Translations under genes and position numbers: made by a program
In this document: positions 33,201 through 43,639 of the stretch, piece after piece
Position numbering within the stretch: the first letter of the stretch is position 1
How the letters are laid out: every line of letters starts with the position of its first letter
From: Mercenaria mercenaria
Taxonomy: Eukaryota; Mollusca; Bivalvia; Venerida; Veneridae
DNA length: 64,000 nucleotides
Assembly: GCF_021730395.1 (NCBI RefSeq)
Contig: NC_069368.1
Location: 62,315,501-62,379,500 of the forward strand
Direction of reading: 5' to 3'
Notes under the pieces: generated by a model
Told to the model about the DNA's origin: nothing
The model's database searches: none
The model's input: the letters and a program-made list of their open reading frames with translations, nothing else

Positions 33201-34899
33201 TGTTCACAGGGCCTCCACATCTGCATTTTAAACATATACTTTATATCATATGTATTTGTATATTGACATTTATGTGAAGCTGTGACCAATTTCTGCCAAC
33301 CATTAATTTAAACGAAATTAGATACTAATTGCTTGCTATAGTAAAATTATTAATAGTAAAAGTAATGTATTCATACAATTGTCTTGGGTTGTTCTTTTTA
33401 GTATTATTATTTCTGTGCCAAGCTATCTTCAGTAATGTGTTTTTAATGATTACCATTCAAAACCTGTTACTGAAGGAGCTCTTATCCTGTTGTAAGGGCC
33501 CGCTTTAGCTTATGTCTTGTTGGTATATTAATATACTTGTTGCGATTTAATCTCCTTTTGGGTCCTTTCAGTTTTGCACATGGAAGAAGAAGGTCGTTTG
33601 CAAATAGATGCGAGGGTTGATTTTGCTTTTTATCGAAGGAATCCTCGATTGTTTATACTTGCTGATGTTTAATATCCCAGCCTCCACTCCCCTTATTTTG
33701 CTTGTGTTCTCCTTTTTCTTTATAATTTCAGGTACATCTTATGTGTTCAAGTTCAGCCTACACCTTCCTTCCCTTCAGTCGTTACAGCTTCACATGGAAT
33801 ATTGGCAGTTTTCACATGTTAATGTATGGACATGACAGTGTCTGTTTTCCAGAACTGTGAAATATGTACGTGTCATATATAAACGTTTATCGTAGTCACT
33901 GATTATGTATGTCTTTTTTTGTATACCTGATCTCCGTTGAATTCTGATCCCAGGTTCGGCGGTTAGGTCAGCCTCCACCAGTATATCTTAACGTTGTGTA
34001 ATAAGTTTGTTTGTTTCAAGTATACTGTATTAGGCCTCTGTTCACAGGGCCTCCACATCTGCATTTTAAACATATATTTTATATCATATGTATTTGTATA
34101 TTGACATTTATGTGAAGCTGTGACCAATTTCTGCCAACCATTAATTTAAACGAAATTAGATACTAATTGCTTGCTATAGTAAAATTATCAATAGTAAAAG
34201 TAATGTATTTATACAATTGTCTTGGGTTGTTCCTTTTAGTATTATTATTTCTGTGCCAAGCTATCTTCAGTAATCGTGTGTCTGTTCAACATCGTATTGG
34301 CACTTTGGAGATTTTCTTGACATAATCATCTCATCGAACCTTTGTGCATGTTTGGTTTAACAGTTTGCATCCTAGGTTATTATCAAAAAGGTCAAATGTC
34401 ACAAATAGGCCAAAGATATAGCAAGGGTATTCAAGAAGCCATTGTATAGTCATTCATCTAGTTATGCCAGAAAAAAAATATCGGAATATAGAATTGTCCG
34501 TCAGCATGTACGAATGTCGATACGTGCATCGATACGTCCGAAGGTTTTGTCCTGGCTTTTTTTAAAGGAATTCTCAAATCCTCATGAAACAGTTCACATA
34601 TTTTTGTTCATTTTATCTATAGACAGTGGCTCTCTAGCACTTTTATTTTTTGGCCCTTTTTTTGCAAAAAAATTACTTGCATAAGATAGTGATATAGGGC
34701 TTGTGCCTCATTTTTTAAAATATTTCTAATTTTTGTGTTGTTTCAGGAGGACAACCCACGAGCGGCTTTTGGTCGCATGGTAGGGCTTTCGGCGGCACAG
34801 ATGGACGACGAAGCATTTGAGGGACTACAGTTGGATGTCACTAATTTACTGGTGAAGTATAAGCGGGAGTCCAGGGCCAGGGCTCAGGCTGCATTGTGA
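30263..34899 (+). CDS. Harbinger accessory protein, MADF/BESS-like, 4 exons
   Basis: Exons 30263-30617, 31172-31359, 32288-32551 and 34747-34899 join in consistent phases (1, 0, 0) with GT/AG sites and give 319 codons. The MADF-like domain spans exons 1-2: a helix FEFVESHPELYSKGHQHF, then KQALLQLLANTLN, then after the intron TWWNSQRSTYDRL and a basic stretch. Exon 3 is an E/Q/K-rich linker; exon 4 (RAAFGRMVGLSAAQMDDEAF) resembles a BESS protein-interaction motif. In Harbingers such a protein binds DNA and helps bring the nuclease to the nucleus and transposon ends. An in-frame ATG at 30194 (MPPRKKRC) may be the original start but is cut off by a stop after eight codons. A Q-rich tail continues out of frame to 35132, so a small indel near 34896 probably shortened the protein. 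Confidence 0.8.
31920..32010. repeat. Second copy of the 'cggtttgattgag' repeat
   Basis: Shares 'cggtttgattgag', 'ctgttcat' and a GGTACTGG...CTAGTACC inverted arm with 4440-4510. It lies in intron 2 of the MADF gene. Confidence 0.5.
32607..32719. mobile_element. 113-bp foldback element in intron 3
   Basis: The left end TGTGTAATACAAAACACCGG and right end read in reverse, TAATGTGATACAAAACACCG, form ~23-bp inverted repeats around a GC-rich centre with 'acgagt' repeats. Confidence 0.75.
33122..34276. repeat. 315-bp direct duplication flanking ~525 bp, in intron 3
   Basis: 33122-33436 and 33960-34274 are almost identical, beginning 'cggttaggtcagcctccacc' and ending 'gccaagctatcttcagtaat'. The spacer (33437-33959) has no open frame of note. 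Ends are not TG...CA and no primer-binding site follows, so an LTR interpretation is not supported; a recent segmental duplication is likelier. Confidence 0.85.
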
Positions 34900-35132
34900 G
34901 CCAGGCCCAACCACGTCAGCCGCACATGTCCCAGACGCAGCCAGGTGCCAGCAACTATCAGACCGTTGGGGACGTACAATTAGCATCAGCCATTGCCGTA
35001 CAACAGAACCAGCGGTGTCCCGATGGCTTCCTTCATAACTGGCAGCGCCAGTACCAGCAGCAGGCAGATACTCAACAGACAGACCAGCCGCAGCGCCCAA
35101 GCAGCGCTCCTATGGAATTATTTTCTCTTTAA
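34896..35132 (+). pseudogene. Displaced Q-rich C-terminal tail of the MADF protein
   Basis: Directly after exon 4, a different frame is open for 78 codons, rich in Q, P and S (SQAQPRQPHMSQTQPG, then QRQYQQQADTQQTDQP), ending at TAA 35130-35132. An AATAAA follows at 35155-35160. The simplest reading is that the gene once ran in one frame to 35132 and a 1- or 2-base change near the repeated TG at 34895-34898 moved it. The polyadenylation signal close to this later stop supports it. Confidence 0.65.
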
Positions 35133-35154
35133 ATGCATTGTTAATAACTAGATA

Positions 35155-35160
35155 AATAAA
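35155..35160 (+). promoter_or_regulatory. AATAAA of the MADF transcript
   Basis: Canonical signal 23 bp after the stop at 35132. Confidence 0.6.
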
Positions 35161-35232
35161 TGTTTCATCTTGCTATGAGTTTAAGTCATGACTGATGGTT
35201 TATGACGGGGTGTGAGTTGGTTTTACGCCAGG

Positions 35233-35651
35233 CACTAATTTCACGAAAATACTTAAGTATTTTACTCAACTGAGCCTGTTATTTTCAAATGTATATATGA
35301 ATGCATAATTCAACATTTTTTTTTTAATTTCACATTTAACAGAAAATAAACTTAAAATTTATATATTTTAAGCACAAAGAATCTGATTTTAATGAAAATA
35401 GGCTTTAAAATCCAGAAATAAACTTGAGCAAATACTTAAGTCTCCTATATCGTGCTTAAAATAAAATACCATATTTTTGTGTCTGAAAATAAAACTGATG
35501 ACAATTATTTCTGTCCATAACATAGTTTTGCTAGATATTGATATGAAGCAATAGAATTTAATACGAATCCACAATAAATTAAGTCATGGCATGATTTGAA
35601 AATAACAGACTCAGGTGACTGTATACTTAAGTATTTTCGTGAAATCGAGGC
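35233..35651. mobile_element. MITE family C, copy 1 (419 bp)
   Basis: The ends are ~45-bp inverted repeats with the shared core ATTTCACGAAAATACTTAAG. Flanked by CAGGC/CCAGG on both sides (about 35228-35233 and 35651-35656), a possible 5-bp target duplication. It lies between the 3' ends of the two Harbinger genes. A related element with the same flank is at 53437-53685. Confidence 0.85.
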
Positions 35652-35655
35652 CAGG

Positions 35656-35895
35656 CCTGCAGTCTCGTTGTACTCGCAGTATGATCAGGTTCCAAACTTA
35701 TTATATTTCACCGACTGACGGCTTAGGTTCGAGACCCGCTGGTGACGACTAAGCTTTCAATGAGGGACAGTTGGCAGTTTCTATAGAAGTCCAGTACTGG
35801 TTTATGCCAGGAACGATGAGTAGGTAAACTGCCCACCTGTATATAACTGAAAAATGATTGAAAAAGGTGTATTAACCGCTATAACAAAACAAATT
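35656..35895 (+). mobile_element. SINE, diverged, tRNA-type head
   Basis: B-box-like 'aggttcgagacccgctggtg' near 35726, then 'gggacagttggcagttt', 'agtactggtttatgccagga', 'aaactgcccacctgtatata' and 'actgaaaaatgattgaaaaa', the conserved SINE 3' body of this window's SINEs. Inserted directly beside the family C MITE. Confidence 0.65.
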
Positions 35896-35950
35896 ACAAT
35901 GTAAGCAAATAAAATAGATAAATGATTGAACACAATAATATTAAGCTGAA

Positions 35951-35956
35951 TTTATT
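35951..35956 (-). promoter_or_regulatory. AATAAA of the transposase transcript
   Basis: On the minus strand AATAAA lies about 53 bp after the transposase stop at 36009. Confidence 0.6.
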
Positions 35957-36008
35957 GTTATAATTCATTATGACACTTAACAGGACTGTTTCCCTTATGC
36001 CGATCTGC

Positions 36009-37284
36009 CTAGATATGATTGAGACACTGGTTCTGCCATGAAACTGAGCCAACTGGTGACGTCAGGTAGTGCTTGAGGTACAGCCTCTGCAGCTTTGCTT
36101 CCCTGCTGTCGTGGTTTCCACTCTGCGGTTGAGTAAGATCCAACATATTTACATTGGCCCACCATGCACCATCAATGACGTCGTGCTGAACATCCTCCTG
36201 GTCCAGAAGATGCTGGTCTGCAGCAGGGTTCCTCACCCTCAAGTAGTTGTGCAGTGCAACACACGATCTCACTATAAGGGTTGCCCTATCCACTTGAACC
36301 TGGAGTGTAGAGAGGAGACAACGAAAGCGGTTTGCAAGTATGCCAAAAGCATTCTCCACCACACGACGTGCTCTGGACAGCCGATAGTTAAAGACCTGCT
36401 GGCCATTGTCTAAACCGCGTCGAGGAAAAGGTTTCATCAACCAGGTTCTCATAGCGAAAGCATCATCCCCTATGATGTAGTAGGGAGTGTCAACATCATC
36501 CCCAGGTAGCGGGTCTGCATCTGGAACACCAAGGACAACATCTTCAAGTGCTTGGCGAATGTCACAATGGTTCCAGATCTGGCCATCCGAACTAGAGCCG
36601 ACGTCTCCAATTTGTGTCCATAGGAAGCGGTACTTGGCATCCACCAAGGCCATGAGTACAATGGAGTCAAAACCCTTATAGTTATGGTAGAAAGAACCTG
36701 AGTGGGGCGGCTACTTGATTCGAATATTCTTCCCATCACGAGCACCAAGGGTGTGTGGGAACTGCCACTTCTGCTGAAAGGTCTGAGCCACCTGCTGCCA
36801 TTCTTCAGGTTCTGTGGGAAGCTTGACAAACAATGGTTCAATGACATCAATCAGAGCCTGACATGGTGTTATGAGCTACTCTGAATCCGAACCGCAGGTC
36901 TCGGTAGGCGTTTTCGGTGGCAAGATACCTGAGGGTGAACGCCAACTTTAAAGCAGGAGAGATGGGGTACCCTAAGGCGGTGGTCTGCTTGGTGATTCTT
37001 CCCTCAATCCTGGCCAGGATATCATAGAATGTGGCCACATCTACACGCAGAAATTGCTGGAAGGCCTGGGGATCCTCCACTTGAAGTTCTGCCATCAGAG
37101 CCTCATACTGACCGTGAATGGGTCTACGTAGCAGCCAGTCTCTGGTCCACCATCTCCTTTGTCTTCTATTTTCCCTTTTTTCCTGTTCCTCTAGGTCCTC
37201 TAAATCCACAAGATTTCTTGCCAGACCCACAAGTTCTGTATTTATCTGACACAAGAACTTCGCTATCGTGACTTTGTCACCCAT
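36009..37284 (-). pseudogene. PIF/Harbinger DDE nuclease (HARBI1-like transposase), broken
   Basis: Read on the minus strand from ATG at 37282-37284. N-terminal part: RRWWTRDWLLRRPIHGQYEA, then FLRVDVATFYDIL and LKLAFTLRYLATENAYRDL, typical of Harbinger nucleases. A one-base shift near 36845-36850 moves the frame into ALIDVIEPLFVKLP, and an in-frame TAG follows GARDGKNIRIK at about 36712. The rest is intact: SGSFYHNYKGFDSIVLMALV, IIGDDAFAMRTWLMKPFPRR, then SRARRVVENAFGILANRFR. All three catalytic residues are kept: D in GARDGK, D in GDDAF and E in VVENAFG. About 425 codons in all, the normal family size. It cuts the transposon ends together with the MADF partner; this copy can no longer make a full protein. 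Confidence 0.92.
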
Positions 37285-37374
37285 TATTTACGTCTATCGT
37301 TAAAACTTAAATCTAAAATCACAATGAACGCAAATCCAAAAGAAGAACTACATTGACCACGTGCCTACGAACTC

Positions 37375-37772
37375 CTAAAAATATAAGATATTTTTTGACC
37401 CTAGTTTATCCGTACTATGAACCTACTTCAAACGTAGTTTAGCCGTAGTTGAGCCCTAGTTGATCGAAGTTGAACCGTACTGTCGATGTGTTTTTCTTGT
37501 ACTACGATCAAAAACGATACACACTACTGTTAAGTACGATCAAGTACGTTTAACTAAGATCAACTACGTTCAAACTACGGTCACAGTAGGGTCAAAACAT
37601 CGTAGTTAATCGTAGTCAGATTTTAAACATGTCGAAACATTATTTGCTTACTACGGACAAATCATAAGTTCGAACTACGATCATTACTACGCTTGACTAC
37701 GATTATCTACGTGTAACTACGCTTAGTACGATCAACTACGATCATTCCTTACTACGATGAACTACGTGTAGT
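37375..37772. repeat. Right subterminal array of ACTACG/CGTAGT motifs
   Basis: About thirty ACTACG, AAGTACG, CGTAGTT or near variants in 400 bp, often as AACTACGATC with spacings near 10 bp. The outermost 150 bp point as ACTACG toward the end, the mirror of the left array. The 5' end of the transposase gene is only about 100 bp inside, so the array also overlaps its probable promoter. Confidence 0.85.
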
Positions 37773-37787
37773 GTGACCACGCCTTAA

Positions 37788-38700
37788 TGCTGAAAATTTT
37801 ATCATCATATGGGAAGTTGTTTATGAGAAACCAGCTTATATGCATTAATCTTTTAATAAAATTTTCTAAATCAAAAGGGGCACAATTTCGACAAGACTAA
37901 AGCTAGAGTTACACAAGTTGCCCTGTGAGGTTATCTTATGACAGCAAAGTAATTTATGAAGGCCTAGTAGTTTTTGAGACACAGGCAAAACTGTTACCTA
38001 GTTTAAAAGGGAGGCAGAATTCTGACAAAATAAAAGCTAGAGAGCTCTATGTGACCTGTCTGTGAGATCCACTAATGATGAAGAAAACATGTGTGACTGA
38101 CCTTTGAAAGCATTTCATAAAGTAGTGCACGAGAAACCTGCTGACATGTAAAACTCCTGTGGCACATTATTAAACATGATTGATTAATTTTTAAATTGTA
38201 GAAATTTCAGCTAAAATCGAATTTAGTTCATCAAGCTATATAAGCATATTTTCAGTTCATTGTGGTGTGTTCAATGTTACTGCTTACTTGTTAACATCAG
38301 AACATAAGGAACTTAAAGGTACCAAACTATTTTTTTCAAGTATGACTTTCAAGCTTTTGATGGTGACAGAAGACCCCAGGTATTATTTCAGACAAGAGCA
38401 GACACTTGTTTTTACAACCAACCCTATGTAAACTAGCTGGATGACTTTCTTGCATGAAAGAATGCTATACCCCTAGCGTGGGTTTCAAATGCACAGCAAC
38501 AAAGGGCAACTGATACCACATCAGTTGTGAAAATTCAAAATATTTTCAAGCAAATAAAAGGTGTACTCTATATGGACAAACAGTACTGTGTGCTATCTGG
38601 TATGACATATTATATGATGAATTCTGACAAGTAAAAGTGAATATGTATAGCATGTATAAGTCTTAAACATGCCCAAAAGGTCTTAGGAAAGACAAAAATA
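37788..38700. other. No gene seen
   Basis: AT-rich, apparently unique DNA. No exon supported. Confidence 0.3.
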
Positions 38701-38706
38701 ACTTAC

Positions 38707-38776
38707 TCTGTTTCACAATTTAAAACTCTGTACTTGCAGACCTCTAAAAACCTGTGTTGACTGCAGAGTTTCATAC
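38707..38776 (-). other. Weak candidate exon (splice-bounded, coding status unknown)
   Basis: Minus strand: acceptor (ctttactttttcag) at 38776 and consensus donor (CAGA|GTAAGT) at 38707. One frame, starting with ATG after two bases (MKLCSQHRFLEVC), is fully open but does not continue in frame into the next candidate exon at 28253. A second frame (YETLQSTQVFRGLQ) would fit with an inner donor. Could be a non-coding RNA exon. If linked to 28178-28253, the Harbinger lies in its intron. Confidence 0.2.
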
Positions 38777-40150
38777 CTGAAAAAGTAAAGCTAATGTTCA
38801 AACTTATCCTGGTTTATTAAAGCTAGTTATGATAAAATGTAATATCAGAAATATGGTCTGTCAACTGTTTTTTCAGAAACAAACAATAAAATCTGTTTTA
38901 ATATGAAGAAGTATTAAATTATTTATAATGTGCAATACATTTATTACTATCACTCTAAGATAAGATTAAAGAAGGAATATATATATTTGCTACTATAATT
39001 CAGACAAAGACATATATCTGTAGAATGAAAGATGTTTATGATTACTTCATTTTGAACATTTTATAAACTTTAATTGACATTTTCCCTGGTTCTATATATA
39101 TGAATTCAAGAGGAAGGAAAAAAACTCAATGGCTTTTTTGTCACATACCACCAAGAATACTTGACTAAAATTGGACTGGGAAAAAGACGTCTGCTTTACG
39201 CCATGCTGCTATCTCCAGTTGACCAATATTCCAGGACTTCAACTCAATGTTCAACATTGTCCACCATCTGTTACAAAAATAATGTCACTGTTTAGAACTT
39301 TTTTATAATGCAATATTATGAAAACTGAAAGAATTGGTTTAATGTGCGTACGTCGCACGCTATTTTGCACAAATGCGTAACGTCATTTTGACGTCAGTTT
39401 GACGTACAAATTACTAATTGAGAAAATAAAAAGCAAAACATGCGTTGAGATAAATCTGCATATTCTTTAATGGTATCGTAATTTACAGTTATTGCTTTGA
39501 ACACATTGTTATTGTTATTTATCTTTTTTTTTTTTTTGTAATTTATGTTTTTTATCATTAATTATTACCGCCCGTTTCTTCAAATTAAATATATATACAT
39601 TTTAAACTGCAATTAATTTTATCATGTTGTACCGTGTTGATCGCAAACATAAATATCAACTTCCGGACGTTAACAAACCTAGCATCAACAGTGATCAGGA
39701 TGATTACAACCGACAAAGAGGCAGTGCTGTCGCACGAAAATATTTAAAAAAAAAAATATTTTCATTAAACCGTAAAGCAGTTAATTTTAGAATTTTTTTA
39801 TGCATTTAAGAATATAACAGGTCCTGTGGATTTAAAACTTTTTATATGCTAAATTCAGTTTTGTACTCTGACTTTTGTTTAAAAAACACCAAAAATTTAA
39901 TTCTAACACGACCAACAAATAACCCTACAAATAGAAGAAAATCAGACAACGGTTATTTTGCGATAATCCTGTGCGTGCAGTGACGTCATCCGTTCCAGGT
40001 GCGTAGCACAGTCGTAAAACGTAGTTACCTTGTTTTCTAACACTGTTAATACTAGTATGTCTTGTTAGAATCGAAATAACAAATTCTCAAGTGTGATTTA
40101 TTATAGGATAACCTGAGTTTTTCTTTCTTATACGAAACAATATATCACTT

Positions 40151-40385
40151 AGTATGAACTGTGCCACGAGAAAACCAGCATAGTGCGTTTGCGACCAGCA
40201 TGAATCCAGACCAGCCTGCACCTCCGCTCAGTCTGGTCGGGATCCATAATTCTTCGCTTTCAAAGCCTATTGGAATTAGAGAAACTGTTAGCGAACAGAA
40301 TGGATCCTAATGCGCAGGCTGGTCTGGATTCATGCTGGTTGCAACCGCACTATGTTTGTTTTTCTCGTGGCGCGGCTCATATATT
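40151..40385. mobile_element. MITE family A, copy 5
   Basis: Starts AGTATGAACTGTGCCACGAG and ends CGTGGCGCGGCTCATAT. Shares the 'gtgcgtttgcgaccag' variant with copy 3. Nested inside the 39347-43320 element. Confidence 0.85.
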
Positions 40386-41281
40386 CGTATGCATAAGAAA
40401 GACGTGTTATCTTACGTTAAACAACGATTGGGAAGTTATTTTTTCATTAAGAAATTATTTAGGCCCTATTACCAGTTCTGAACCAGCTTAAGTACCGTTT
40501 AAATAACACCTTTTTTATTCACATCATGTGCGACACTACAAATGAAAAATGTTTCGTGCTCAAAATGAAATAAACTGTTAAAAAAAGTTTAATAATCTCA
40601 GTGCTTTGGACAAACTTACAAAGATCTATAGACATTGTGTGCACTATCATAATAAATTAATAAATAACGGCGTTATCGATTAAATTTTGTTTATTGTCTT
40701 TATCAAAGACCGCGTATTATAAGCAGTAAAAAAACATAGTCCGGTATCTAAGTTTGATGATTTCTTTATATCTATTCAAAATACATGTAAAGCATCAAAA
40801 TGTCAAATCAGCTTTTTATATTTTATATTTGTGCGGAAAACCTTGAAACTTCACATCCGATACTAGTCACAGTTCTGCATCTAGCGTTCACGTTTCTGTT
40901 CAAGTGGCCGTTCTTTTTTCTTTTGGCGGTACCACTCTCGCTTCTCCGCAATGCTCAGACAAGGGTGGGGTGGCGGATGTGGGGAGGGGGTATCACACTT
41001 CATTTGTGTAAATATTAATAAGATAGAGTAATCATTGACAAAATTCATAACATTTGTATATCAACTACGTATAGAAACTGACCGACATAATATCTAGTAA
41101 GACAGACAGATAAACGGACATACTGAAGGAACAAATCTTTTAGGCTGACTAAATGAATGATCGAGTAAATAATTACTAACTGGTCATGAATTCGTGCATA
41201 CTCATCGGCTATTCGACTGCCAAAAGACACGCGGATGGATTGAATGGTCGATTGAAGGTTCTAGTCACAGTTTTCACTCCG

Positions 41282-41665
41282 TTATAGACCTATTTCCAAA
41301 AAGACATTTATGAATATGCTTTAAGAAAAAGAAAAAGAAAAAAGGGTGTTGATAAGTTTGCAGTGGAATACAAGTCGACTGAAGATAAGTACCCTCATAT
41401 TGCCGCATTTCAGAAAGCGATCCGCAGAATAAACACCGTACTTTCGTTTTTGGGGTAATAAAAAAATAAAAAGAAATAAAAAACAATAATGAAAGGTATC
41501 CTCTTTTTTTGTTCCCGGGATTACGCGCAAATGCGCTAAAATAAAAAAAAAAATAAAAAAAAAAAAAAAAAAAAAAACTCCATTTATGAAAGATCTTTAC
41601 GACTACGCTACACTGCGGAAGCATATTTTTGACCGAATTACTGCTGTATACTGCGAACGAAACAG
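41282..41665. repeat. Dispersed repeat family, copy 2 (match at 13800-14165)
   Basis: Same ordered blocks as 13800-14165. Contains a long A tract at about 41542-41577 not present in the other copy. The open frames crossing it on the minus strand are poly-F products of that A tract. Confidence 0.7.
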
Positions 41666-43289
41666 ACTTCATTTGAAATTTATCAATTAAGACACCATGA
41701 CTGTGGCTAATGATTTTTATTCTTTTTGTGTGCTCATTAGAACATAAAAGTATATTTTACCCTCTTTGATTTATTATATTAGAAAAGTATCCAAGAGTGA
41801 ATGTTCTACTTTTGAAAGCTGTATAATTATGATACATACATGCATATGCGTATATGATATGATAAAAATCATGTAAAATCGACTCCGAGCAAACATGCAA
41901 AATGAAATTGTCTTAAAAAAAGTATTACTTTTATTTATTTAAACTTCGTAGGCTAACTGATCGCCTTAATTTTATCACGGTATTACAATTCCTCGAATGT
42001 AATGCATTCAAATAGACCTGTAAATTACCACTTACAACACTGTTTTTTATGAAAAACTAAACGGGAAACAGAACATTTGATTACTTCATAGATGGTAGGT
42101 CTGTAGGAATATGTAATATAAATTCGTTGAGAAAGTAATTTAAAAATACTTCCATTTTCGTGGCACATCAAATAAAATGACGCTTGCCATGCAATTTTCT
42201 CTTTCTTTATAGGTTCAGTACAATTTTCTTACAGAACATTATTATTTGTTTTTGGACTGGACCTTAGATTTAAATGTAAAAGTGATTTGTTCAAATTATC
42301 ATAGATGAGACGTTCATACTTTAAGTTTACTTCTAGGCACAATGTTCAGAATAAATTATTTCGAAGATACTGAAAATATAGAAGAAAGATGAAAAGATCT
42401 ATAATATGCGTCACAAATTTGTAAAATGAACCAAATACTTTAAAGTTATTTAATGGAAATCGAGCTAATAAAATTATCAAAAACGTTGCGTTTTTATGTA
42501 CAGCAAAGTGAAATTATACGACGTAACGTTATTTGAAGCTTTACTGTAAACGATGTAATTTTTTCACATAATGATGGTTCATGAAAGTTTTATACTAACA
42601 AGATAAGTCAGATATCTTTAGAAAGTTCATTCAATGCACTTTTAGCCATCTATAAAGATCAATGCCAACTTTCAATAATAACTCGCATAAAATGGGGAAA
42701 CTCACTTTTGAAATGGACTTTTTGACGTAACATTTTCAGTATGTAATTTTTTAAAATATGCCGTAGTCGTTTAATACTTGTTAATGATTATTGATTTAAA
42801 CATGTACATAATTGTTAATGTATGCATTTTATGATAGTATAAGTTTTGGTATTTTTTCCGATAAATTATTACGGTATAATTGAATAAATATGCACCAGGA
42901 TGACGAGCGTAACGCTTGTAGGAAAAGCCGTCAAGGTTTTGTTAAAGCGAATGAATACGGAAATGCCGTGAAATAAACGCATTGAATGATGCGCGGCAAA
43001 ATTCAATGTCGTCTGCTGGTTATTTTGTCCAGATATCTTTAAAATTGACAGATTTATCGTCAAAAAACCGACTGCCGTACTAACATCTTGTTACGCGTAA
43101 CGTTACATTTTTCGTCATTTTTGTTGATGATAATTCGATTTTTTATGTATTTTACGATTATAAATTCTCTAAAAATTAAACGGGGAAAATTGTAATTTAA
43201 ATTTTTTAATCACTGTAGTAAAAACATACATGGACGTTAGTTACTCACAATTTAAATAGCTGCATACACTTCAACATGTATCTCGAAAT
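41666..43289. other. Interior of the TIR element, no gene
   Basis: AT-rich DNA with no supported exon. Several 'gcgtaacg' phrases (about 42907 and 43094) recall the left end's 'gcgtaacgtc'. Confidence 0.3.
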
Positions 43290-43639
43290 CGCCTATGTGT
43301 AAAATAGCGTGCGACGTACGTGTGACAAACTACCTTTGAACATACCCTTCGATTGTAGGCATTTGTCCGTATCGAATATAGATCATTGATGCCTATATAA
43401 TTTATTTTTGTATTAAAACTTGTAAATCAAGTCTCATGCACATTCAGTTTCTTTTATCATATAAATGATAAAAACACAGATACAAAGTAAATAGGGTACG
43501 AGTCGACTCGAAATAACCGTTGATGATGAATGTATGCAATATCGATAGTAATAAATTTATACATAAATAACCGAATTTTCTAAAATAATTCTTACCAGCA
43601 TGTCCCTCCAATTGATCTGTCAACACAGGAAGCAGCGAA

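Larger units (their letters stand above)
29792..37784. mobile_element. PIF/Harbinger DNA transposon, ~8 kb, nearly complete
   Basis: Flanked by a TAA duplication (29789-29791 and 37785-37787), the TWA-type target of this superfamily. The ends are related inverted repeats, AGCAATGGTCACA at the left and, reversed, AGGCGTGGTCACA at the right. Between them lie two convergent genes, a MADF/BESS-like protein on + and a DDE nuclease on -, which is the standard two-gene Harbinger plan. Long ACTACG-rich arrays occupy both subterminal regions. Both genes carry lesions, so this copy is not autonomous, but its structure is very well kept. Internal later insertions: foldback 32607-32719, duplication 33122-34276, MITE 35233-35651 and a SINE ~35656-35895. 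Confidence 0.93.
39347..43320. mobile_element. ~4-kb DNA element with 31-bp inverted ends, no transposase
   Basis: Left end (39347-39377) and the reverse of the right end (43290-43320) agree at 28 of 31 bases; both begin CGTACGTCGCACGCTATTTT. TGTG flanks both sides (39343-39346 and 43321-43324), a possible 4-bp target duplication. No open frame of transposase type is inside; the interior contains MITE A copy 5 and a dispersed repeat copy. Likely non-autonomous; 4-bp duplications occur in Sola, Chapaev, Academ or Ginger-like elements, but no family is assigned. Confidence 0.7.

Noticed and set aside
33122-34276. LTR element suggested by 315-bp direct repeats
   Set aside because: No TG...CA ends, no primer-binding site or polypurine tract, no coding sequence between; a duplication is simpler.
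39180-39275. Minus-strand frame WWTMLNIELKSWNIGQLEIA after a TTTTTGTAACAG acceptor
   Set aside because: Protein-like words but it ends at a stop without a compatible donor or neighbour; could be a relic or chance.
41274-41672. 132-codon minus frame rich in phenylalanine
   Set aside because: Created by a long A tract and a dispersed repeat; not conserved in the second repeat copy at 13800-14165.
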